From assembly GCA_026224995.1 (NCBI GenBank), contig JAMFRX010000792.1, positions 1 to 11,494 of the forward strand: DNA of 11,494 bases. Direction: 5' to 3'. Each line of letters begins with the position of its first letter. The stretch's first letter is position 1. The notes under the pieces are model-generated. The model saw only the letters and a list, made by a program, of their open reading frames with translations, did not search any database and was not told where the DNA came from. This DNA is from Puia dinghuensis (GTDB lineage: Bacteria > Bacteroidota > Bacteroidia > Chitinophagales > Chitinophagaceae). Both the position numbers and the translations under genes were made by a program. This document shows, in pieces, positions 5,904 to 11,494 of this stretch.

Positions 5904-6533
5904 ATGAAACAACCTGAACCTCCAGGGTCGGGTCAGCAGCATCCGCATGCTCCCGACATAACGCCCCTCCTTACTGTATTGCGCCAGTTTCATCCATTGA
6001 GCTCAGGGATCGAAACCTACCTGAAAGAGCATATCTCAAACAGCACTGTACGGAAAAGAAAGCTAATGCTGAAGGAAGGCGCCACCTGCGAGCACGTCTA
6101 TTTCATCGTAAAAGGGGCTATCCGCGGCTATACCCGGGAAGGCCCCAAGGACATCACCACCTGGATCAATGTAGAGGATCAGCTGGTCTCTTCTATTTTT
6201 GGCCTCAACCAGCGGAGTCCTTCCAGCGAAAACATCCAGGCCCTGGAAAATTGTGAGCTGCTGGTCATGAAGTACGACGACCTGGAGGCCTTATACGAAT
6301 TGTATCCGGAGAGCAACCTCATAGCGAGAAAATTACTACAGGTCTATTATGGAGATGCCGAAAGACGCGCATTCATCGCGCGGCTCACGAAAGCAGAAAA
6401 TAAATACCGGCACTTTCTCCTGCACCATCAGTCCTTATCCAACCGCATCCCCCTTAAATACATTGCCTCTTATCTGGGCATGACATTGGAGACCTTGAGC
6501 AGGGTTAGAAAGAAATATTCCTCGAAGCTCTGA
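5904..6533 (+). CDS. Crp/Fnr-family transcriptional regulator (cyclic-nucleotide-binding-like domain)
   Basis: A 209-residue DNA-binding regulator of the Crp/Fnr superfamily. The cupin-like sensor domain spans about 36-125, with LMLKEGATCEHVYFIVKGAIRGYT typical of the beta-roll. A dimerisation helix follows (about 127-160), and the C-terminal helix-turn-helix is at about 180-205 (IPLKYIASYLGMTLETLSRVRKK), a degenerate but recognisable Crp HTH common in Bacteroidota. The stretch that would hold the cAMP phosphate (FGLNQRSPSSENIQALENCEL) has no clear Arg-Ser pair as in E. coli CRP, and no Fnr-type cysteine cluster is seen, so the ligand is unknown. The first 20 residues are Pro/Gln/His rich and probably disordered. 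It has its own promoter and ends 43 bases from the convergent oxidoreductase; no terminator hairpin is visible between them. Confidence 0.9.
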   Translation: MKQPEPPGSGQQHPHAPDITPLLTVLRQFHPLSSGIETYLKEHISNSTVRKRKLMLKEGATCEHVYFIVKGAIRGYTREGPKDITTWINVEDQLVSSIFGLNQRSPSSENIQALENCELLVMKYDDLEALYELYPESNLIARKLLQVYYGDAERRAFIARLTKAENKYRHFLLHHQSLSNRIPLKYIASYLGMTLETLSRVRKKYSSKL

Positions 6534-6576
6534 CGCCATCCATTGCATAAGACCGACTTATCCACCAGGCCAGCTT

Positions 6577-7947
6577 CTATCCATTGGAGCCGGCAAGGGG
6601 TCCTATATCCAGGCCCAGCCGCCGCGAGATGTTCGAGCTGAACCTGTTGGCAGGATCGTATTTGGTCTTGATGGCCATCCATTCCTGATGTTGGGGATAC
6701 ATGGCCTTGAAGGTGCTTTCCTGCAGCAATGCGTCCTTGCCCAGGTAGAGCCGGCCGCCGGCTGAGAGCACTTTCGCATCCAGCTTAGGAGTAAAGGTCA
6801 GGAGGTCTTTTGTCACCGGGAAGTCGATGGCCAGGGTATAGCCTTTAAAGGGAAATGACAAGATCCCCTGCCCTTCGCCCATGCGCTTGAAGACATTGAG
6901 GAAAGGTGTACAGCCGCTGCCTGCGATCATCTCCAGGATCTCCGTGAGGTTCTTTTTGCCATTGTCCTCGGGAATGACGAATTGATATTGGATAAACCCT
7001 CTTTTACCATAGCCCTTGTTCCAGTTGTTGATAGCATCCAGCGGGAAGAAGAATTTTTCGTAGTGCACGAATTCCTTGGGGGAATTTTGTACGAAGGCAA
7101 TCACCTTGTTAAGCATCCTGACGGTAAGCCCATTCAGGACGAAGGACGGGAGGAAGAAGGGAACGGCCAGCTTTCCTACCTTATGCAGCTTCAGTGGTTC
7201 GGTCTTCAGCTTCTCAGGAAGCTCAGCCAATTTGGCCGCATTGCCAAGCGTGAGGACCCCGCTGCCCAACCGGCTGCCCTTAGCCAGGGCGTCGATCCAG
7301 GCTACGGAGTAATTGTACTCATGGTCATACTGGTCCAACGCTTCCAGCATATGGTCCAGGTTCTTAATGACGATAGACTTCTGCTTGAAATAGGTCGTCT
7401 CGACCTTTCGCAGCCGGATACGGGCCTTAAGGATCACGCCTAACAGGCCCAGGCCCCCGAAATTGGCCCAGAACAGATCGGCATTCTCCGTGCGCGATGC
7501 TTCCCGGGTGCTGCCATCCGCCAATAGTATAGTGAAAGACAGAACGCAGTTCACGAAAGATCCGTCGATATGATGCGCTTTCCCATGGATGTCGTTGGCA
7601 ATAGCCCCACCGATGGTCACGAACTTGGTACCGGGACAGATCATCGGCAGCCAGCCTTTGGGGCCGAAAACGGTAATGATCTCTTCGAGGCTGACACCCG
7701 CCTCGCATTCCAGGACACCTTCGTTCTCATCCCAATTGAGGAAATGATTGAGCTTGGTACAGATGGCCACATATTTGTCCTGGTTGACCGCCTGGTCGCC
7801 ATAGCTCCTACCCAGCCCGCGTGCGATGACCACACCCTTGTTCAGGTCGCCCTTTGCATCCTCCTTGTCTCTGGGATTCAATGTGAATGATTCTACTTGA
7901 GGGTAGTTGCCCCAGCCTGCCAATTTCGTTTTTCGGGCGGATTCCAT
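6577..7947 (-). CDS. FAD-binding oxidoreductase, DprE1-like (decaprenylphosphoryl-ribose oxidase family)
   Basis: A 456-residue flavoprotein of the VAO/PCMH superfamily, closest by eye to DprE1, which oxidises the 2-hydroxyl of decaprenylphosphoryl-ribose in mycobacteria. The FAD-binding part holds VIARGLGRSYGDQAVN (40-55), PGTKFVTIGGAIANDIHGKAHH (105-126, with His121) and FGGLGLLGVILKARIRLR (163-180). The C-terminal substrate part has FLNVFKRMGEGQGILSFPF (349-367), GYTLAIDFPV (369-378) and GGRLYLGKDALLQESTFKAMYP (397-418, with Lys404 where DprE1 has Lys418). Where M. tuberculosis DprE1 has Cys387, this protein has Ala373. No DprE2-type reductase is adjacent, so the polyprenyl-sugar substrate is inference; other FAD sugar/alcohol oxidases are possible. 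The gene starts at an ATG 74 bases from the divergent hydrolase gene and contains no signal peptide. Confidence 0.9.
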   Translation of the reverse strand: MESARKTKLAGWGNYPQVESFTLNPRDKEDAKGDLNKGVVIARGLGRSYGDQAVNQDKYVAICTKLNHFLNWDENEGVLECEAGVSLEEIITVFGPKGWLPMICPGTKFVTIGGAIANDIHGKAHHIDGSFVNCVLSFTILLADGSTREASRTENADLFWANFGGLGLLGVILKARIRLRKVETTYFKQKSIVIKNLDHMLEALDQYDHEYNYSVAWIDALAKGSRLGSGVLTLGNAAKLAELPEKLKTEPLKLHKVGKLAVPFFLPSFVLNGLTVRMLNKVIAFVQNSPKEFVHYEKFFFPLDAINNWNKGYGKRGFIQYQFVIPEDNGKKNLTEILEMIAGSGCTPFLNVFKRMGEGQGILSFPFKGYTLAIDFPVTKDLLTFTPKLDAKVLSAGGRLYLGKDALLQESTFKAMYPQHQEWMAIKTKYDPANRFSSNISRRLGLDIGPLAGSNG

Positions 7948-7958
7948 GGTGTATGCTT

Positions 7959-7977
7959 TAATTTCGATGTGAAATTA
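7959..7977. promoter_or_regulatory. Perfect 7-5-7 dyad in the divergent promoter region (candidate operator)
   Basis: TAATTTC (7959-7965) and GAAATTA (7971-7977) are exact reverse complements around GATGT. The site sits 12 bases before the oxidoreductase ATG and 45 before the hydrolase ATG. On the minus strand the right arm forms TAATTTCA, a poor -7 box with TTA 20 bases upstream, so a bound protein could block oxidoreductase transcription. No regulator can be named. Confidence 0.4.
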
Positions 7978-8021
7978 GCTACAGTTGCCGGTTTTTCTAA
8001 GCAATTCTTTAACTTTTATTC

Positions 8022-10142
8022 ATGAAACTTCCATCCTGCCGCCGCCTGCTAGTGGCTATTTTTCTCCTCGGCGCTCTTTGTGCCAAAGCTGGCATCGTAC
8101 GTATCGAGATCACCGGCAGGGAGTCGCCCTGCTTCGAAGGAAAGGTCTTCGGCAAGGCGGGAGCCTATGAAAAGCTGCGGGGCAAGGCCTATGGCGAGGT
8201 AGATCCCAGCCTCCCACAAAATGCCCTTATCACCGATATCCTCCTTGCTCCACGCAATTTGCGGGGGATGGTAGAATATTCCATGGATATCTATATCCTC
8301 AGGCCCGTGGACCCGGACCGGGGCAATCACAAGCTTTTTGTAGAAATACCCAATCGCGGCGGTAAGCTCTATGGCGGCCTGAACAACAGCCGCGGCGGGA
8401 ATGACCCTTCTACGGCTGCACAGGCAGGTGACGCCTTTCTCCTTCAACGCGGCTATACGATCGCCTGGTGCGGCTGGGATATCTCGGCGACGCCTGGTAA
8501 CAACAACCTCACCATCACTGTTCCTGTCGCCGTCAACCCTGACGGGAGCAGCATCGCCGGACCCTCATACGAGTATATAAGCTTCGACAACGACCACACC
8601 CTTACTTACAGGCTGGCCTATGCGGCGTCCACGATGAGCAAGCCGGCGGCCGTACTCACCCGCAGAGAACACCTGGACGACACGCCGCAGAAGATCTCCG
8701 ACAGCGGCTGGGAATATGCCGACGACAGAACGATACGTCTGTTGCCTTTGGGCACAGCTTTTCGACAAAGCTTTATCTATGAGCTCTCCTATCCCGCCAA
8801 AGACCCGCTGGTAGCAGGGCTGGGTCTGGCCGCTACCCGGGATTTCGTATCCTTCCTGCGTTATGCGACGACCGGGCAGTCCAACCCTCTGGCCGGCGAC
8901 ATCCGGTATACCTTTAGCTTCGCCATCTCGCAGCCGGCGCGTTATATGAACGACTTTCAGACCTACGGCTTCAACGAAGACGAGAGCGGACGCCCTGTCT
9001 TCGATGGCATCGAGAACTGGCTGGGCGGCGGCAGCGGGGTAGGTATCCACTACCGATTTGCGCAGCCGGGACGTACAGAGCGTAACAGACAGAATCACCT
9101 TTATCCGGAAGGGATGTTCCCCTTTGCTTACCCAAAGATCTACGATAGCTTTAACAATCGCTGGGCAGGCCGGGGCGTCCGGGAGGCGACCAGCCATTGC
9201 ATCCCCAAAGTCATAGAGATCAATTCGGCCAATGAATATTGGGCTAAGGCGGCCTCGCTGCTACATACCGATCTGCGGGGCCAGGACCTGCCCGACCCGG
9301 AGAATGTTCGCTTTTTCCTGGCGTCCGGCGCGCAGCATGGCACGGGTGACAGCAGCAGCACCGGCATCTGCCAGCAGCGGCAGAACCCAACGAATGCCGA
9401 GCCCTTGCTTCGGGCTTTGTTCATAGCCCTCGACGAGTGGGTCACGCTCGGTGTCCAGCCACCGGAGAGCAGGGTTCCCAGGATATCTGCCGGCACGGCG
9501 GCGCTTGCTTCTTCCCGTCCTGACCGGCTCACAGGCTCGGTCAGCCAGCAAAGGCTGGGGTGGCCGGCCATTCCGGGTGTGCGCTATACCGGACTCATCA
9601 CCCTCCGCTATCAGTATGACTTTGGGCCGCAGACCGAACGGGGTATCTTATCCATTTTTCCGCCTTCGCCCGTGGCCAAATCGTTTTACGTTTGTGTATC
9701 GCGGGTCGACAGCGACGGCAACGAAATCGCCGGTGTCCGGCTCCCTCCTGTCGCCGCCCCAACGGGCACGACCACCGGGTGGGCTTTGCGCAGGGCAGGC
9801 TTCAGCGAAGACGACGGCGGGGAATCGGCAGGGCAGTATATCCCTTTCCCGGAGAAGAAGATGGACCGGAAAAGGTCGGGCGATCCCCGGCTGTCGCTGG
9901 AAGAGCGCTACGGCACCCACCTTGGATATGTAGAAGCCGTGACAAAAGCCGCAAGACAGCTTGCCGGTGAGCGCCTGTTGCTCGAAGAGGATGTCTACAA
10001 ATACACCCGGACGGCAGAAGCCTCCGCCGTCCTTGTTAATGGGGGCAATAACAAAGCATTTTCACCAGATAAGGCAAAAAGTGATATCTTGCGGCCTGTT
10101 AAAAATCAGGTGTCTACAGGGGCTTCTTTAACCTTTTATTAA
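8022..10142 (+). CDS. Secreted alpha/beta hydrolase domain-containing protein (Abhydrolase_10 type)
   Basis: A 706-residue exported protein with a signal peptide (1-23, LLVAIFLLGALCAKA). It matches the large alpha/beta hydrolase-domain family seen in many Gram-negatives, whose substrates are mostly unknown. Recognisable blocks are KLFVEIPNRGGKL (104-116), FLLQRGYTIAWCGWDIS (139-155), YGFNEDESGRPVFDGIENW (315-333), IHYRFAQPGR (342-351), INSANEYWAKAASLLHTDLRG (400-420) and FFLASGAQHG (431-440, likely catalytic His439). The expected nucleophile elbow before YGFNEDE reads FAISQPARYMNDF, with Ser303 kept but the glycines I expect around it changed. The C-terminal part (about 530-680) has a beta-rich stretch and YVEAVTKAARQLAGERLLLEEDV. 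It is divergent from the oxidoreductase and followed on the same strand by a beta-barrel gene. The ATG at 8022 gives the signal peptide. Family call good; activity uncertain. Confidence 0.85.
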   Translation: MKLPSCRRLLVAIFLLGALCAKAGIVRIEITGRESPCFEGKVFGKAGAYEKLRGKAYGEVDPSLPQNALITDILLAPRNLRGMVEYSMDIYILRPVDPDRGNHKLFVEIPNRGGKLYGGLNNSRGGNDPSTAAQAGDAFLLQRGYTIAWCGWDISATPGNNNLTITVPVAVNPDGSSIAGPSYEYISFDNDHTLTYRLAYAASTMSKPAAVLTRREHLDDTPQKISDSGWEYADDRTIRLLPLGTAFRQSFIYELSYPAKDPLVAGLGLAATRDFVSFLRYATTGQSNPLAGDIRYTFSFAISQPARYMNDFQTYGFNEDESGRPVFDGIENWLGGGSGVGIHYRFAQPGRTERNRQNHLYPEGMFPFAYPKIYDSFNNRWAGRGVREATSHCIPKVIEINSANEYWAKAASLLHTDLRGQDLPDPENVRFFLASGAQHGTGDSSSTGICQQRQNPTNAEPLLRALFIALDEWVTLGVQPPESRVPRISAGTAALASSRPDRLTGSVSQQRLGWPAIPGVRYTGLITLRYQYDFGPQTERGILSIFPPSPVAKSFYVCVSRVDSDGNEIAGVRLPPVAAPTGTTTGWALRRAGFSEDDGGESAGQYIPFPEKKMDRKRSGDPRLSLEERYGTHLGYVEAVTKAARQLAGERLLLEEDVYKYTRTAEASAVLVNGGNNKAFSPDKAKSDILRPVKNQVSTGASLTFY

Positions 10143-10154
10143 CCCCAAGGACGA

Positions 10155-10162
10155 TACATTTG
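10155..10162 (+). promoter_or_regulatory. Candidate -7 element for the beta-barrel gene
   Basis: TACATTTG is a perfect TAnnTTTG match, 13 bases after the hydrolase stop codon. No clear TTG is found 19-21 bases upstream. Transcription would begin near 10169 and give a leader of about 95 bases before the ATG at 10264. Confidence 0.4.
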
Positions 10163-10263
10163 TCAACCAGATCAAAATGAACCCGAATGGGCTTAAAAAC
10201 TGCGAGAAAGGCCGGCGGGATTCAATTCGGAACGTCAAAAAGACATCACCCACAAGTGAAATT

Positions 10264-11079
10264 ATGAAGAAGTTTTTCATCACCGCGCTGGTTTTTTTAG
10301 CCACAACTGCTGCTTTCGCTCAAAAAAAGCATAAAAATCCTCCCCCCACACAAGATTCTGTAGCCGCGGTCAAAAAGACTCCTCTCCCAACCACTGCTCC
10401 TACCCCTCCGCCTGCAAAGCCAAAAAAAGACTGGAGCAAGGTTGACCTCAGCAAAAGAGCCGCGGATCACTTTATGTTTCAGCTGGCTTATGACAACTGG
10501 GCTGGTGCACCTGATAGTATCCATATCCGTGGTTTCAACCGTAGCGCCAACTTTTACGTGATGTTCGACTTCCCGTTTAAAACCGACCCCCGCCTCAGCA
10601 TTGGCGCCGGCGCAGGCATAGGAAGCAGCAATATCTTCTTTCACCAGCAAGAGGTGCTGGTCGCAGCATATACCAATCAATCTTTGGCCTTCCCCGATGA
10701 GTCGGGCGGCAACCACTTCAAGAAATATAAGCTGGTCACCACCTATTTGGAAGCGCCGGTGGAGCTCCGGTTTGCACTGGATCCTGAACACATGGACAAA
10801 AGCTGGAAGTTCGCCGTCGGCACCAAGATCGGGCTGATGCTGAGCGCCTATACCAAAGGCAAAGACATGCAGAGCCCTACCGGTCAGACCCTGGGGAACT
10901 ATATCGAAAAAGAAAGCTCCAAAGAGTTCTTCAACTCACCCAAGCTGGCCGCAACGGCCCGTGTGAGCAAGGGTTTTATCGGCGTCTTCGGGCAGTTCCA
11001 GGTGAACAGCCTGATAAAAACCAGTGCCGGACCTTCTGTTTTCCCGTTCTCTTTCGGGATCACCCTCAGTGGTTTATAG
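10264..11079 (+). CDS. Exported outer-membrane beta-barrel protein (porin-like / PorT-like), hypothetical
   Basis: A 271-residue protein starting with a clear signal peptide (MKKFFITALVFLATTAAFA, 1-19). A Pro/Lys/Thr-rich flexible segment follows (about 26-54, PLPTTAPTPPPAKPKK), then a domain built of alternating hydrophobic strands ending in aromatic residues: HFMFQLAYDNW, ANFYVMFDFPF, LSIGAGAGIGSSNIFF, TYLEAPVELRFAL, WKFAVGTKIGLMLSAY, GFIGVFGQFQVNSLI and a terminal PFSFGITLSGL. This is the pattern of a small eight-to-ten-strand outer membrane barrel of the kind annotated as porin-family or outer membrane beta-barrel protein. No lipobox or OmpA-like domain is seen. An in-frame ATG at 10177 would add 29 residues in front of the signal peptide and hide it, so I use 10264. 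The gene ends 31 bases before a strong terminator. Function unknown. Confidence 0.85.
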   Translation: MKKFFITALVFLATTAAFAQKKHKNPPPTQDSVAAVKKTPLPTTAPTPPPAKPKKDWSKVDLSKRAADHFMFQLAYDNWAGAPDSIHIRGFNRSANFYVMFDFPFKTDPRLSIGAGAGIGSSNIFFHQQEVLVAAYTNQSLAFPDESGGNHFKKYKLVTTYLEAPVELRFALDPEHMDKSWKFAVGTKIGLMLSAYTKGKDMQSPTGQTLGNYIEKESSKEFFNSPKLAATARVSKGFIGVFGQFQVNSLIKTSAGPSVFPFSFGITLSGL

Positions 11080-11110
11080 ATCTACCCCCTTCTAAGGAGA
11101 TACCATATGC

Positions 11111-11152
11111 AAAAGCGGCCGGCCGGCCAGAAATCGGCCGGCCGCTTTTTTT
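11111..11152 (+). terminator. Strong GC-rich intrinsic terminator after the beta-barrel gene
   Basis: AAAAGCGGCCGGCCG (11111-11125) pairs perfectly over 15 bases with its reverse complement at 11135-11149, around a 9-base loop, with a T-run from 11146 to 11152. It ends the beta-barrel transcript and insulates hflX, whose promoter begins two bases later. Confidence 0.9.
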
Positions 11153-11153
11153 C

Positions 11154-11183
11154 TTCGCCGCAACCCGATGTATACTACCTTTG
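11154..11183 (+). promoter_or_regulatory. Promoter of hflX
   Basis: A perfect -7 element, TACCTTTG (11176-11183), is preceded after a 19-base spacer by TTC (11154-11156), one base from the -33 TTG. The expected start near 11190 leaves a 15-base leader before the proposed TTG start at 11205. Confidence 0.55.
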
Positions 11184-11204
11184 CCGTCCTAATAGCAATT
11201 AAGT

Positions 11205-11494
11205 TTGATAGAGAAGAAAAACAGTATTCAAAAGGAGGAAAGGGCCATTTTGGTCGGGTTGATACACAAAACGCAGACCGAGGAACAGTCCCAGGAATAC
11301 ATGGACGAGCTGGCTTTTTTAGCCGAAACGGCCGGGGCCGTCACCTTTAAGCGTTTTACCCAGAAGATGCAGCACCCCGACAGCAAGACCTTCGTCGGAA
11401 AAGGCAAGCTGGAGGAGATAAAGACCTATATCACCCTCAAAGACATCCAGCTCGTCATCTTCGATGACGAGCTTTCGGGGTCCCAGATCTCCAA
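11205..11494 (+). CDS. hflX: GTPase HflX, N-terminal part (cut by window edge)
   Basis: First 96 residues of the ribosome-associated GTPase HflX, which binds the 50S subunit and can split stalled or stressed ribosomes. The visible part is the HflX N-terminal domain: RAILVGLIHK (13-22), YMDELAFLAETAGAVTFKRFTQK (32-54), TFVGKGKLEEIK (62-73) and LVIFDDELSGSQIS (83-96), all strongly conserved in the family. The GTPase domain lies outside. There is no ATG at the expected place. An in-frame stop (TAG at 11193-11195) limits the start, and TTG at 11205 gives the N-terminus (M)IEKKNSIQKEERA that I expect in Bacteroidota homologues. A second TTG at 11250 lies 11 bases after AGGAGG but would remove conserved residues of the first strand. 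It has its own promoter. Confidence 0.92.
   Translation, partial: MIEKKNSIQKEERAILVGLIHKTQTEEQSQEYMDELAFLAETAGAVTFKRFTQKMQHPDSKTFVGKGKLEEIKTYITLKDIQLVIFDDELSGSQIS

Noticed and set aside
8010..8017. TAACTTTT as a -7 element for the hydrolase gene
   Set aside because: It ends four bases before the ATG, so transcription would start at or after the start codon, and the TTG upstream is 22 bases away.
8070..8081. LGALC in the hydrolase signal peptide as a lipoprotein box
   Set aside because: The residue before Cys is Leu, not Gly, Ala or Ser; an ordinary signal peptidase I site after AKA fits better.
8565..9197. Minus-strand frame of 210 codons inside the hydrolase gene
   Set aside because: Antisense shadow of a continuous, family-like 706-codon gene.
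10177..10263. Upstream in-frame ATG that would extend the beta-barrel protein by 29 residues
   Set aside because: It would bury a textbook signal peptide behind a charged segment; the ATG at 10264 explains the protein better.
11117..11143. Repeated GGCCGGCC units as a functional repeat
   Set aside because: They are fully explained as the two arms of the terminator hairpin.
11168..11350. Plus-strand frame of 60 codons at the right end
   Set aside because: It overlaps hflX in a different frame, and only the hflX frame shows conserved family motifs.

Overview
The window looks like chromosome of a Bacteroidota bacterium, most likely a Chitinophagaceae (Chitinophaga-type) member. This rests on the ECF sigma / FecR-DUF4974 / SusC-with-STN trio, a YkuD_2-type L,D-transpeptidase, several TAnnTTTG-type -7 promoter elements, the near absence of Shine-Dalgarno sites, and moderately high GC coding sequence. 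Family names come from reading translated residues; no database search was run.

Layout. 1-2949 (minus): an ECF sigma factor, its membrane anti-sigma factor (FecR) and the N-terminal part of a SusC/RagA TonB-dependent transporter that runs off the left edge. 3098-3171 (plus): a CAT-anticodon tRNA with a strong bidirectional terminator behind it. 3215-4060 (minus): a SUKH (SMI1/KNR4) domain protein with a C-terminal two-helix membrane anchor. 4061-4389: a 329-base AT-rich stretch with no convincing gene. 4390-5845 (plus): an exported L,D-transpeptidase and endonuclease III (nth), 25 bases apart. 5904-6533 (plus): a Crp/Fnr-like regulator with a good promoter and an overlapping dyad. 6577-7947 (minus): a DprE1-like FAD oxidoreductase. 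8022-10142 (plus): a large secreted alpha/beta-hydrolase-domain protein (Abhydrolase_10 type), divergent from the oxidoreductase across a 74-base gap that holds a perfect 7-5-7 dyad. 10264-11079 (plus): an exported beta-barrel protein with a GC-rich terminator. 11205-end (plus): the start of the GTPase gene hflX, apparently from a TTG codon.

How the genes work together. Only the sigma-FecR-SusC block is a recognisable functional system: substrate binding at a TonB transporter with an STN signalling domain would be relayed through FecR to the sigma factor. Most of the rest are housekeeping or cell-envelope genes without an obvious shared pathway. I found no mobile element, CRISPR array, phage gene or clear new defence system. 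The least explained items are the SUKH-membrane fusion with the gene-poor stretch beside it, the altered nucleophile region of the hydrolase, the shortened cysteine spacing in endonuclease III, and two dyads in promoter regions.
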